From Strix aluco (Eukaryota > Chordata > Aves > Strigiformes > Strigidae), in the NCBI RefSeq assembly GCF_031877795.1, contig NC_133948.1, positions 14,648,948 to 14,712,947 on the forward strand: 64,000 nucleotides of DNA, in the 5' to 3' direction. Under the pieces are notes generated by a model. It searched no databases and was not told the origin of the DNA. It saw only the letters and a list, made by a program, of their open reading frames with translations. Both the position numbers and the translations under genes were made by a program. Position 1 is the first letter of the stretch. Every line of letters starts with the position of its first letter. This document shows positions 11,821-25,500 of the stretch, piece after piece.

Positions 11821-13354
11821 AGACTCTGCTAGTGAAGGTGGAAATAACACTTGGGAATGTTTTTCCTCTTTAATTTTCACAATCAGACTTTGTGATTTCC
11901 TAGTGTATGGGGACAGCGGGAGGCTGGGAGAGGTTAAAGTCAAGTTTGATTTGTCTCGGTGAAAAGTTGAGGTCCTAGCCAAGAGCATCTCACAAATTCA
12001 GGTACTCTGCAACATGCTTCTCGGTGCAGCCGCTTGAGGCAAGGCTTGCTGGCCTTAAAACCAGCACCACTCAGCATCCACAGCCTGCCCGGCTCCGAAA
12101 CCAGGAGCACTGAGCCCGTTCAGCACCGCTGATACCAGAACTGCCGGGGCGTCAGGACACGGCCCGGGGACAGGCGGGGTTGGGCGAGAGCGACCAGCCT
12201 GAGGGCAGAATGGCACAGAAGCAGCTGCATTGCTGCGGGAGCCGGCCTGGGTTACACACAGCTGGCTAACCCACCCGTGGTGGTGCAGACTGGATTGTAA
12301 CACCTCTGCTTCAGGAAAAGCCCTTCGAGGAGGTTCCTTCTGTTGTTAGCGGGAGAATTAACATACTTCATACTGCTGCAATTTCCTTCTCTGCTGAGGG
12401 TGCTGCAGGGGCCCTTGCGTGCAAGTGGAGTTGCTGTTTGTTCGCGGATTTTTCTTTTTCACTAAATAACCTCTGCTTTTTGCTGCACGCCCAGAGAAAG
12501 TGTCTCATTAGGCAACTGTGGCATCTTCCACACTCATTACTATGGAAATGGCTGTAAGGTTACAATCCCACTTGAGCGGAAAATCAGGAAGAACTGTACC
12601 TGGGGGAAATGAATCTGTGTGTATGTACTGACTGCCGCCTTCCCCTCCTGCTGGGAAGCTCCACAGGGAGAAGAATTAAAGCAAACAGGAGCTAATGGGA
12701 ACAGCATTAAGGTTCAACGTTTCTTTGCAATAATAGTTCAGTATGGCTGGAAGAGAAATGATGAGAGGTAGAGCCTGAGCAGGGAAGATCACCCAAATCT
12801 GGCTTGGGAGATACAGGGAAGTAGAGGAGGGAAAGCTTTACATTCCCAAACAGAGTGATTTGATTCTTGTCAGATGGATCCCATGGAAGTGGAGAACTAA
12901 GCCAGGGAATCCAGTGGGTATCTCCAATCGGAGATAGTGGCCTTTTGGGGATGGGGGAAGAGAGTTCAGTAAGGAAGGGAGCCAGGTTTTCAGTGGGCAT
13001 AAAGATATTGTTATGTACAATAGTCTGGTGTATTCACCAGGAAAAGGGAAAATTACTGATTCTGTGGGAAGGCAATTTATGAAAGGTTTCAGCATCAGTT
13101 TTCAGTGCAGTGCCAATTAATTAAAGGGTTGGTGATACCTGCTTTCAAAATGTTTGAAAAGCCACTTCTGATTTTTTCTACATGGTCCTGGAAAATGTGT
13201 TTGGAGAAGTGTATGAAAAGGTCAGTATGAGCCTAACACTACAGATAGCATCTGATACACTGTTTCAAAATTACTATTTTTTGTTTGGAGATAAGGGAGG
13301 AAGGCAATCAGATGCAAAGTATGGGGAATATTTTTTGCCATTCTTATAGTCCTT

Positions 13355-13374
13355 TTTATTTTTTTTTCTTTATT
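13355..13374 (-). terminator. Candidate minus-strand poly(A) signals (two AATAAA)
   Basis: TTTATT occurs twice on the plus strand (13355-13360 and 13369-13374), giving two AATAAA hexamers for a minus-strand transcript such as HRK. The surrounding T-rich tract could produce these by chance. Confidence 0.3.
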
Positions 13375-14356
13375 AAATGATCTTTCCCAGTTGTCAGTGT
13401 AAGAGAGAGGGGACTCATCATCATATACTTGAGACACCTTGCTGCAGCCCAAGGACAGGGAAGGACGGCAGGGCAAGGCTCCATAGCAGCACCCAGCAGA
13501 ACTGCCATGGACCGCGGGTGGTTTCAGTACCCATGTAAGATCCCCTGCGCCAGCATCAGAATTTTCTAAAGAACTCATGACGATTCATTTTTCTTTTGCT
13601 TCATCTCAGTGATCCCTTCTTGATTTTTGCTTTCCCTCCCTATTCCAAGGCAGCACTCGGGTCGCTCTGCAGAAGTCTGGCTGCTCGGGTGATGTGCTGC
13701 CGAGGCATCCACCCGCTGCATTCTTAGTCTCAGCAGAGCTCCAGGGAGGCTGTTGCCTGTGTGACCCCCGAGACAGCAGTTCTGTTGCTGTTCAGCTGCC
13801 CCCACGGCAGAGCGCGGCGGGTGCGAGGCGTCCCTTACGGGAGGGCCTGTGGAGAGGGCACGGCCCTGGGCCTGCAACGCGGAGGGCATCCGGTGCTCCA
13901 CCGCCCTGTGGAGATCAACCGGTGCTAAACAGAGGGTGAAATGTGGTGCTGTGGATATTTATTCTACTGGAAGCATAACAAAGATCATCTTAATTCCTGC
14001 AAGATACAGGATTTACTACAGGCCACTATTATATAGCTGTTAAATTAAACCAACATCCTTCAGTCCCTGTTCTCTGGCCTGGATGGTGAGCTCTGTGCTG
14101 TTAGCAGTCTGTCAGACCCTCCCTCCTCAGGTAGGTTGTGGTGGTGGTTTGGTGGTGCCTCTCCTAGAACATGTCATTTGGACCAGAAAACATGCAGGGG
14201 AAACTACAGTTCTAGTGACAACTGATGAGAAACTTCTGTGGATTTCCACGGGAAAACAGTCGGAGGTTGTGGGAAGAAATTACTCTCATTTCAGAGAGGA
14301 AATAAAAACTGGAGCCTTTTTTTGCCATTGAACAGTTGTTTTTCCTTTTTTTTTTT

Positions 14357-14362
14357 TTTATT
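14357..14362 (-). terminator. HRK: Candidate minus-strand poly(A) signal, possible HRK 3' end
   Basis: On the minus strand the sequence reads AATGACTTTAATAAA, followed by an A-rich run, in an AU-rich context typical of vertebrate 3' ends. It is 13.6 kb from the HRK stop, so it would serve HRK only if an intron lies between. Assignment to HRK is inference. Confidence 0.35.
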
Positions 14363-17300
14363 AAAGTCATTATAAATATGTACAAAGAGTCTCAGCATAT
14401 GAAAATCCTTTTACAAAAGAGAGAAGCCACATCCAACCTTAAACGGGAGCCTTCATGAGCTCCTATCAGCAGTGAGCAAATGCTTTGCTCTTGCTTTGGT
14501 GAGGGTGGAAACTTGCACAGTGACTCTGCAAGAGTTTACATCCAAAGAGTACTAAGTCAGTAACATGCAAGGAATTGTGTATTCACTGCATTTCATCTGG
14601 TTTATTCTGTTAGCAATCTGGGAGCAGGCTGGAAAATAACATCTGAAGGACTAAAGATGATGGGGAGATTTTTTCTTGTGATAAACTCTGGTCTTCAAAT
14701 TGACTGGAAAGGTTATGCTGTGAATACCCATGAAAACTAAATCCCATTGTACCTCTACTTAGGTGGCATCTGTAACTAATAATGGATGGAACTAATGACG
14801 GCAATTCAACACCCAGATGCTTTCAGTGAATATTTGTCAAGTTCCAAAGTCACTTTCTGTAAGTATTAAAAAACTTGTGAAATTCAATTACTCAAGTATT
14901 CATGCAGAGTGAACACTGGAGAAGTCTGATCAGAGTTACATGAAAATTCACTCTTGTATTCAAATAAATATTGTCAGGAAATAATATTCACTTTTTTTGA
15001 GTTTTAGATTTCTCTTGCAGATGGGGAACGGCAGTTCTGCAGCTTTGACTGGAGCAGTCAGCTTTCTCCCACAACTGCCGAGGGCAGAGCCGCAGTCGGG
15101 AGGACCCGCGTGTGGGAGCGCGTCGGGGCGGCCTGTGGAGGTTCTTGTTCGGCAGATGGCGCGTGGTTCAAGCCAGGAGTGGCAGAGGGAGGCAGCAGGC
15201 GAGCGCCCGAGGCGGGGACAGGGATACACCTGTGCTGTGAGCAAAGAGCCTCCGGGTGAGAAGGGCTTGGCAGCCAGGCCAGGCCGGAACGAGAAAACCC
15301 AGGTAGGGGCAGCACGTGGGGATTATTCCTCTCCACCACTCAGCCTGGCCAATAATCTGGTGTTTTCCTAAGGAAGATCAAGCCCCGTGTTACTCAGACC
15401 TCCCTAGGCGTTCGGATTTTGAATGAACATGGCCAGTGTCTCCTGACTGTGCTGAGAGAGATGAACCCGTTCAGCTCAGCGTACAGCAAGCGGTGCCTTG
15501 CCAAGTGTTATACAAGAATGAGGCCGATTTTGAAGCTGGGATTCAAAATCAAATTTGCACTAAGCAAGCGTACCCTAAGAAAAGTTGTGAAGATACTGCT
15601 CCCCTGTTGTGGAGGTAGAATATGGCCGGGAGGTTTTGACATGGACGAAAAATGGGGGACCAGGATTTAATTTGGAGCCACAGGTAGTCTGTTGTATCTC
15701 TCAGACTTCTGTCAACATCATGGACAGATGTTTTAAAACCATTTGTAGGAAGATTAAATGTTAAGGTAGATGTACTATTCTGTCCTCATGACCATTTTGT
15801 ACATGATAGTGCAGTTTTTCAGAAGATCTTCACTTTTGTTTCCCCATTCTCCACTGCTCCCCCCCCGCCCAGTGAGATTCTCCTCTGCCTGCCCAGCCCA
15901 CCAGGGCTACAGCGACAGCAGCATTTAACCCAACTGTCTGGTCTCACGAGGCCGCAGGGAGAAGTGCCGTGTTCCACGACCTACGTGGACACAGAAACTG
16001 CACCGGTTTAACCGAGTCTGTAATCCCTTTCGCTCAAAGGTTCTGTTCCTGCTTCTGCAGTGGATTTAAGACCCTCACAATTTTAGCATGATATAGAAAC
16101 AAAGCAAATTCACAAATCAGATTACACTGATTTAACAAGTGTTTCTGATTTAAGTAAATTGCTTTAGTAATGGGCTTAGCTAAATGAGGGTGATTTCTGC
16201 ATGCCTACATGCTCTAAACCAGAAGTGTGATGGGTTTCTCATTCCTCATCACTGGCAACACACTGATTTTGGTGATTTGCTGTATGTTTTTATTGGGTGA
16301 TGCCTCTCCTGGACACATGAAAGTGTATGACAGGAGGCCTGGTCCCATTCCATTTTTTTTTTTACCTACTGAAAATTAAGACAGAAGAGGAAGGAATCTG
16401 GAATTAATGGGCTAAATTCTGTCCTGGGTGTAACCCAGCTGTCTGCAAGCAGACAGCAGTGCTATCCTAGAATTAATTTGGCCAAAGGACTTATTTTAAC
16501 AAGCAGGGGGAGAGAAGCTGATTAGTAGTCCACACTAGACTGCTTTTTTAACTTGAAATATGAAGTTTCAATATGTGATGGGAGCTATCTTGGTGGAGTG
16601 CTGCTTTAAAAATTAATAAAGACTTTCCTCACAGCCACATTATGCGGCGTTCTATATAGACTATGATCTCATAACCTCCTCCTCTGGCTTGCACACGCAC
16701 CGTCTGCTGAAACCTAAGATGAGGTCTTTTTTTTTCATTTAGAGAGCACTACCCAGCCTTCACAGAGGCGCAACTGCGAAGCTAATCAAAATCAATGACT
16801 TCTTGGCTGCTGTAAAAAAAAAAAAAAAACAACAACAAACAAAAACCAGAGGAGCGAGAGAGAGGAACTGTGCTGGTTTCCTACCCATTAGTACAGTATG
16901 GAACCCCCCCACCATCTCACACAGCTGTTGCAATACAGTAAGAACAGCACTAGGGGAGTATGCAGCATGCTTTCTTTTCCGATACAAACATCAACCAGGG
17001 TTAAATGAGATATTTTAAAAAGGATAAAAACACCCCTTGTCAAAAACTGGAGGCATTCAAGAATAGCAATTATACCAGAAAATGTAAGGCTTTGACAAAT
17101 ACATACCCTCTAGTAAGTAATTCGATTTATGTACAGTGAATGCTGGCTGTAAGTGCTGGGAAACTGTTTCTCTAGCAAAACTTGCTTGACCCAGCAACTA
17201 ATAGATGAAAGTCTCCAAAACTTAACCCTCGTTTCACACTAAACATCCGATTTAGAACTACAAAAGTGAAGCAAATCAGGATTAAAGCAGGTTTTGGGGT

Positions 17301-20300
17301 ACTGGACCTGCTCTTGTTCACACTTGGGAAGCACCATAAATTTGGTTGTTGTTTCACGAGAATAACAACATGCAGCACGTGTCTTCTACTGGTTTTTGCT
17401 GAATGTTGGGAACCACCAAGGAGGAGACTGCTCCCCTGGGAGTTCTGGGTTTTTGGTTTTTTTACAGAAAAGCCTGCCCATGGAGGGTTAGGACTGAGGG
17501 AGATTAGCCAATCGTTCTGCTGCTGAGGTGGATCATCGGTTCAAAGGGCTTTCCCAAGGTGAGGATGCTATGGTAAGGACAGAACTTTCTTTCCTTTCCC
17601 TTTGCTGTGCTGTCACGTTTCAGGGGAATTGCTTCTTTGGGAAAAACGCTGCAAGAAGTCTCAAGGCTGCAGCCCCAAACAGCCAGTGTGGCAGGAAGAG
17701 TGATGGCAGTGCAGACTGTATGTACAGAAGATGCAGGGGAAAATGGACTAATGCACATTCTGGGTGAGAAGTTTATTAAACATTCAGAGCTCAGGAGCTA
17801 GTAATTGTTAAGGGTGAGGAATATGTGGGAGAGCCCTCTGTCTGGCACTGAGAAATGAAAGCCAGCTCCACGCTGGATGGGCCGGCCGGGGGGGACACAC
17901 ACAGGGTGAGGGAAGGTGGCGGAGGGAAGACCTCCTGCAGGCTGCGTGTCCCCTACAGCAAAGCATCCAGTCTTCCGGATCAATTATTTTCTGTTCATCT
18001 CTGACTTGTGCAATACCGTACACACAATTTCACTTCCTCATTTGAGTGATTTGCAGAAAGTTGTATTTTTAAGACTATGCCCGATCCAGCAGTCACTAAT
18101 CCAGCACTTGCCACACTGCTGAAATCAGCTGAGGCTCCTCCTTTTGCTAGAAGAATTCTTATTTATTTCAGCAGGAGACTGAGCCGGGAAGGAGTGCAGG
18201 ATGCCGAGTACTACTGAGCATCAGGCCAAAAATGGTAGAAAAATGTTTTATCGGTCCCTGTGGCTCTGAGACCATCCAAACTCTACCAACAGACAAACTA
18301 CACTTAGCTACATGATCCCTCCCAACACTGCACACAACATAAAGTAGGGCAAGGTTATTCATTAGGAACAATTTGCTCTTTCAGCACAGCCCTTTCTGCT
18401 GTTTGTGAATTGACTTGGATCAATAATACCCGCAAATATGTGTGCAGGGGCCCAAAACACATCGGTGAATATTTGATAAAGGGAGAATGTAGCTTTTAGA
18501 TTGCTTAGAAACACTTCGCCTGCAGTCACGAAAAATGCCAGGTTTGACTGGGACACGGTGGCCACCCGGCTTGTTCCTGGACTGGGTGAGGGTTAGGAAG
18601 TATTTTTAAAAGACAAGGAGCCAAACTTCCTTTGGAAATTGGGTTCTTAACATTCCTTTATGCCTTCAAAAATTCCCCCCCTGTCACGGGAGGGTCAATT
18701 TTCTGGTGTAAATATCTGAAGCTGGAAAAAATGTTTCTCAAAAAATGTGCGTAATAAGTACTGTAAATAGTATCTGGAAGGTATCCTGAATCTGACAGGT
18801 AGTTTTGGCTGCAAGAAAAAAAGTGCTCAGTACTAGACTGAAAAAAGCCCTTTGACTTCTTGGGACAAGTTCTCCTGTTATCCCCTAGTCTATTGATTAG
18901 TCTCGATGTAGTTCTCCTCCCTGGTTCACAGGGTTTGAGACTACTTAAATCACCCCCCGGGAGAGTCCCCAGCTCTGGAGCCGTGGGAGATTCTGCACTA
19001 GCAGACTTTGACATGTACACTGCAGTGAAAAGAGCTGGCATGTCTTTGCCACCTCAGTGAACGCTGCTTCCCAAGCTCCGAACCCTCAAAAGAAAAAGAA
19101 ATGCCTCAAAGAAAATTAGTTTTATAAAGTTCTGGGTTAGATTATTTGTTTTGTCTTCATTTATGCAGAGTTTGAAAGAAAGAAAAAAAAATAGCACCTT
19201 CTCAACAAGTATTATTTTTTGCTATCTTGTGTATAAATATTAATAACCAAAATAGATTTCTCCTCGTCCCATGTTTCAGAACATTCTCTTGGGGAAACTG
19301 TAGCACCACAGAGAGGCAGTTTAGCCCCAGACAAATATTAAATGTAGCACCAGAGAAACTAAAGTCATAAGAAAAGCTTAGCTCACCTGGTGCTATAGCG
19401 CTTAATATATACACACACAAACTGTCTGTCGTCCGAGCTGCTAAGCACCTGTTTGTTCCCCCCCCACCACGGCTAGGACATGCCCATTTTGCAGCAAGTT
19501 TGGTCTCTCGAGATATTACTTAACTCTGGATGTACGGATTATTTTTCATCCTGCTGCATTGAAAGGAACGTTTCTGTTGCCATAAACAAGGTGCAGTGGA
19601 GAAAATGCTCGCGTTACAGCAAGGACATCACTAATCTTTTGACTCAGACTGCAGGAGCATGAATGCTCAGACCACCATCATCTACAAGGAATGTTGCTTA
19701 CGTTCTCAACAAGGCATGCACGTTTTAACGTATGCATACAGGAGGGTTTACATTCTTCTATATATAAGCATGTATGTGTCTCTGTTTTGCTGCTGGGCCC
19801 TTGAACAGCTCCTTCCGTGCAAATCCTTCTTCACGTTGCCCAAAGCACTTCCAACATCTTCCACTTCTTTCTTTATCTCCACTCTTCACAGCTGCTGCTC
19901 AGGCTCTGGATTCCCTGGAGGAAAAGGGGAAACAATTTTCTCCAAGGGCACAGGGTTTTCTCCAGCCTAAGAAAGCAAAAGAATTGTGTTTGGTTTTAAT
20001 TATATTGATGCATTGGTTACAATAAAAGCTTCTTTTAAATTTATGCTTGAACCCTCCTGCTAAATTTACTGACGAGAAGGGGTATGTAATTTATGGGGAG
20101 GATGGTTTTGTGGTTCAACACAAGAGATTACGCCTTTATCCCTGTGCTGCTGCAGGATTTCTGGTGAGCTCTCATTTTGCGAGGCTCGTTCTTTTGGGTG
20201 CTCCATCTTCATTTACATCACGTTAACAAAAATGCTAACTTTTAGGGAAGCCATTAATTCTGTTCCAGGTAGGCAATGGGGTGCATTGAGTATCACGGGA

Positions 20301-20320
20301 GACTGGAAGAACTCACTCAT

Positions 20321-20478
20321 TCCTAGTTCTGCCACTGATTAGATTTGTGGCCCTGGGCAAACCACTTCTTTCAGTCGCTGCTGTAAAATGAGGGCAGTAA
20401 TAACTTATTTGCCTCAGAGGTGGGCTGCAAGCCTTAATTAATAAAGTGCTCAGAGAAAGGCACCTATCTAAGTGCAAA
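20321..20478 (-). mobile_element. MIR-family SINE fragment, reverse orientation
   Basis: The plus strand reads as a diverged reverse complement of the MIR consensus. Landmarks in order are a 'tctgccactgatta' block, 'gccctgggcaaaccactt', 'gtaaaatgagggcagtaata', 'ttgcctcagaggtgggctg' and 'ataaagtgctcagag'. These correspond to the well-known MIR words (tgggcaagt, ctgtaaaatgggg, taataa, cctacctca, aaagcgctta). It is an old, inactive copy and one of the few interspersed repeats recognisable here. Confidence 0.75.
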
Positions 20479-22384
20479 TTAGCAGGAGAGGTGCCCAAGG
20501 GGCATCTACTATGAAATTCCCATTTCCCACATTTATACCTAGGTTTGTTGATACCAGCATTTGCTGGGGTAGATCCCATCTTTCAGACTGTGTTGTCTAG
20601 TTTGCAGAGACTGTGACAATGAGTGATCTTATAAAAACCTCAGTGGAGAAATCTCTGCTGGCCTTCTGGATGAGGTGATTTCACCCGGGTGGGAGAAAGG
20701 AGGGGGGAGTAGCTGACTATGCAACCGCATCAACTATGAAGTCAGAGTGTAATTAGGGTTGGCAAACAGCTTTGGGGCAGATTCTGGTCGGCATTACTCC
20801 GGCATAAACCCAGAATCGCTTCTCTTCCTTCTGTAGTACTGCCCTGGTTAGGCCAGCGTGAAGGTTATCACAATTCAGCAGCACTGCCTCTGAGATGAAC
20901 TGAAACCTCCACCGTGAGGAAAGTGGGCAAATTCTGGTGCTGCGACGGACTCTGAGTAACCTAGAACGTCTCTGAGCCTCAAAAGATTTACCATATCTGC
21001 TTTATCCCGGTTACCATCAGCTGCTCAGGCTGCCGCCGTGCACGGGATGCGGCAATTACAACCTCTCCCTCCCTCAGTGTACAGTCTTGCTTTCTAGTTT
21101 GGAGGAATCTGAAGCAACAGTGAAAATAGCTTGAAGGACTTAAGCCAGAATGAATCATCTAGACTTGAAGCACATTTTCATTTGTCTCGCTGTGATCAAG
21201 GCTAGCAGCTAGCCACACAGTTTCTGTGGCTTCTGCAGCTGCATGCACGCAGACTTTCACAAGCTCACCCGCTCTCTGGAAGTACTGGAGGTATTAGAAA
21301 AGGTTTTTTGCAGAGCTACTTCACTTTTTGGGCAGAAGGTAAATAGGAAAGGCGTTCGCTACCTGAACACGATAATACTGGCTACACAAAACCAGCCACC
21401 AGAGCACTGACTGTCAGTAACCAGCTGTCAGTAAGTAGCCCAGAGGTGGAACCACGTCCCCGTTGGGCCTCCCGGCCTGCACGCACGGGGACAGCCCTTC
21501 CTGCAGCCCCGTGCTCCCGCACAGCCCTCCCGGCGTCGCAGCCTGCGCTCCCACCGCTGCCCGCTCAGGCCTAGCCCAGCGCCGAGCACAGACAGCGCGC
21601 GCCACGGATTTCTCTAGACGTGTGAAACGTCACAAGGAGGAGACTCTGGGCACCTGCTGCACTTCTCAGACAAGATGTCTTTATAGAGAGGTCTTCAAAA
21701 TTACCCGCATCAGCATCGCCGGGGTGGGAAAGCAGGGCACAGCCTGAGCTGGGTGTGGGGTACTGAGAAGCAAGGCTGGCCATATGGAGGAAGAGCCTGG
21801 GACGCGGTTGCTTACACTCAAAGAGCTGAGGTATTTACTCAAGTTACACTCGAATAAAGACTTCAGGAGCTGATGAAAGGATTTCCTCCAGAGCAGAAAC
21901 ATTTAATCCTTATTTATTATTTCTCCTGTAGTAGCACTTCCAAATGCCAGCTATGAACTCTCGTCCTACTGTGCCAGCTGCGGCCTGCAACAGATCATCC
22001 TCGGTGCCATTATATTTTACAAACTGTCTCTCTGTGTCACTTAACGTATAGAAAATCTTTAAAAACCTGTAAAAGTTGATAAATCCTAGAACGCCTTGAA
22101 CTCCGAGTGATAAATCTGCTCTGGGGCAGGCAAAGAGCTCAGCACAATGTTTATGCGTCTCACAAGCCCTCTTCTAAGAGCTTAAATGGCTCTTAAGTTC
22201 TGCATCAGCCTCGTGCTGGCCTTCTGCATAAAGGTGAATTTCATGGAAAGAATAAAAGAGAACCCCAGAATCCTGGCCTTCAGCCCATCTTTCAATAAAA
22301 CAATTTTGAATATCCTAGGCTGTGTTAAAGCCATTTCTGGGTGCGTATTGGCTGCATTGCCAGTATCTGACTCATTAATGGAAT

Positions 22385-22500
22385 ATACTTTGAGCCAAAT
22401 TCTGATCTCATTTACAGCACTGTAAATCCAGGGCAACCCAATTGACTTCAGTGGAGTTACTCCAAATTTCCCACAATACGCACTCAGCAGATAGATCAAA
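22385..22500. repeat. Possible ancient amniote interspersed repeat
   Basis: The sequence contains 'gccaaattctgatctcattt', the short inverted repeat tttacag-ca-ctgtaaa, and 'attgacttcagtggagttac'. I associate this word combination with an ancient palindromic repeat common in turtles, crocodilians and birds, but I cannot name the family with confidence. Similar 'attctg' words occur near 16411, 20777 and 20931. Confidence 0.4.
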
Positions 22501-25500
22501 ATTTAGTACTTCGGGTCTGAAAAAGGCTGTTACAAACATCCTGTTTGTAATACTGGGGTGGATAGTAAGTTGGAAAGAGTGCCAGCATATCCCCTCTGTA
22601 GAGCTGCTGAAATATTGTTTATTTTACATGTCATTCTTCTAATGTTGAAACTTCGGGGGGGAATTGTCCACTATTATCAAAATTTTTCATTTACTTATAA
22701 AAAAAAGAAATTATAGCTGAGTTCCTATATGAAAAATGTGGTGTCTATTGAAAACAAGGATTGAAGTGATAAAGAAAAAAAATCATTTGCTTCGAAATTT
22801 TTCATGGAACCAACATTCCCTTTGGTGACGTATCCCTCTCTTCCTGGTCATTTAGGGAGATGCAGATTTTTTTCAGAAAGTTGCCTTATTCATTGCACTT
22901 ACTAAGCAATAATGTTGTGAGACGACAAATCGTGTTGGCTGATATTTGCAAAACCATCTCAGCCAGCCTCGACACATCCCATTGCTTTTAATAGATACGG
23001 GCATCTTGACTTCTCAATTACTTTGAACTCTCCAGCCTCAAATCCTACAGTTTTATCACGCAGCTCGCTAAGCTGCTGTTTACCAAAAAAAAAGCAAGCT
23101 GCTCTTCTTTGGGATGCTGAGTAGGATGCTAGGAAATGACTCGGGTAGGGGGTTCCTAGTCTCACCTCAGCATTTCTTTGACTAATCTTTATTCAGAGAC
23201 AGGACGCAAAGCTGTGCTTGGGTACCACCTGCATAAAGCCGTAGGAGAATCTGAGCTCACGTCCCCTAAAGCAGTTGGCAAAAGGAGTTGTGCTCGCGGC
23301 TAACGTGTCAGCAAGTAACTTCTTGATTTAAATGGATTGCACAGGCAATTCAGTTGGCACATGTTCCACTCCTAATAAACAAAATAACAGTTATTGATAT
23401 ATTTAAACAAAAAAAAAATATTCAAGGGCTCGGATTGCTAAGGGAAAGCTCGAGGCAGGGACAAAACGAGGCGCTCTCGCTTTCTTCCTCACGCAGCAGC
23501 AGGTTAATGAGAAAACAAGGGCTGGGCGAGAGCCCTGTCAAATTCCCAAACAGCCTGCATCCATGTACACTCACACTTCATTAGCATCTCTGCGGGAGAC
23601 GGAAGGGCAGCTTGGAAGACCAAAAAACAATTAGGAGGGGGATCAAGAGGTAAGACGAAAGAAGAGTAGAACTACTAGGGAAGAACTCGGAAGAATGGTG
23701 CGTCTGGGAGATCTTAGCACGGGAAGATCAAGGAACCCAGACAGGGTAAAGAAATATGTTGGGGCTCCAATCTTTTCAGGAAGAAGAGGCCTGCTTGGCC
23801 GTAGTCCACCTGCGGAAAGAGGCATTTCTGGACTGCTGTTTATTTTTGAAAACTCTGCTGCTTGTTTATCATGCAAGTTAGTGCTGAAGGTTTTCCTTGT
23901 GCAATTTAACTGTGAAGTTGGGGCAAGGGTGGCGGGGACCTTTGGCTTTTTTGAGTTGGATGCTCCTTCTTCCTTCTTTATCCAGGAGGATAAACAACAG
24001 CGCCTGCCTCTTTGTGTCAGGGATGCTTACAGGGTGCAACACGCTGATGTTTGTCCTCGTGCAGAACTGCAGCTCACTGCTGAGCCAGTCGGCTTAGTCC
24101 TGCGCTAGCTGTACTGCCTCTGGTCCTTAATTTACTTTGCACTCCTGCTCAGCTCAGTGTGACATCTCCAGAAATCTTATCAACCCAATTTTAATACAGA
24201 TAATTAACTGCACTGAGACTTTGGACAGAGTGGCTCTGCATGAACCTCGCAGCAAACAGTGGGGGGAATTACTGGCAACACAGTGGGCACAGAACCAGGC
24301 TGGTGAAGCTGGCAGGGACAAGTAGGGTTTGATTTTAATACACTGCCACTTCTGAACTAATAGAGCGAAATACAAGTGACATTGTATGCCAAACTGGCAC
24401 ATGACAACTATACTTCATGCCCTGGCTGGATATTTCAAGGTGATGTCAGATTATATATTATAAAACTGCCATTTGCAAAGCATTTGTCCCCAAATCCCAA
24501 GCATGGTCCACAGATACCAGTTGGTCCCATGCAGCAGTCCTGCTCTCACTGGCATCACCCAGGGGCCGTGAGAGCAGAAGTTCCACGGTACACAGGATTA
24601 TTCCCTGAGCTGCACCGTTGTGTAAAGCCACAAGGACCTGAGGGAACAACTACCAACCTTCTCCTCAGAAACAGTACGTACACTTACGGCAGCCAATGCA
24701 AAATGCTATCACCGCTTGAAAAAGCAGGAGGGGAACTCAAGTAGTAAGCCAAGCTGAAACTGGCCTTTCCCTCTTAACTTCTCTATTCCTTCTGCAACCA
24801 CCAGATCACAAGACAGTGCTGACTTTGCAGCGCATTTATTAAGTGTACAAGTTACTCTGCTCTTATGAGCCGTTCCATGAAATCCCAAAATCACAGGCGC
24901 TCAGGCCTGGACTTCCCATCTTGTTGCAGAACAACGTTATTATCACTGCAGAGTGTCTCTGAGGATGGCAGAAAAATAGTTTGTTCAGAAATACTCTGCT
25001 GAGTTAATGAAACACCACTGTCTTACCACATCTCTGAGTCTAACCCAGTTTACTGCACTGTCAGTTGGGCTCTGAGACGCTGCAGATAATCAGATACCTC
25101 CACTGGTGCGAGCAAATTACTCTTCAGGATGAATAGAAAGGATTCTTAATGCCAAAAATAACTCAGAAACTGAGTGTACATGCTATATTTAATTATGCTG
25201 GGGTAGCACTGTATTTTCACCTGCAGCTTGGTCAGTTGTGCCTTAGGAGCTTGCCAGGAGTTGGACAGGCCAGTCCACTGTGCATAGGGGCAACCTGGAG
25301 ACTGTTACCAGCTTGTTCTTCTCCCACATCTGGCCTCTTTATCCCTGAAACTGCTTCCCATCGCACACAAGGATCTTCTTTTCAGAGACTTACATTTGTA
25401 TTTGTGTCCACGAAGCCCCAAAGCATTTGGAGGCAGCTCAGCACGTCCTGTCTGCAGCAGCCTTTGAAGCTGCGAGGAAGGACTGTGCATGCTGAAGGAG

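Noticed and set aside
20020-20027. Plus-strand AATAAA near 20021 as an RNFT2 distal poly(A) site
   Set aside because: It is 8.8 kb past the RNFT2 stop, with a good signal at 11796 and no evidence of a continuous transcript. Possible but unsupported.
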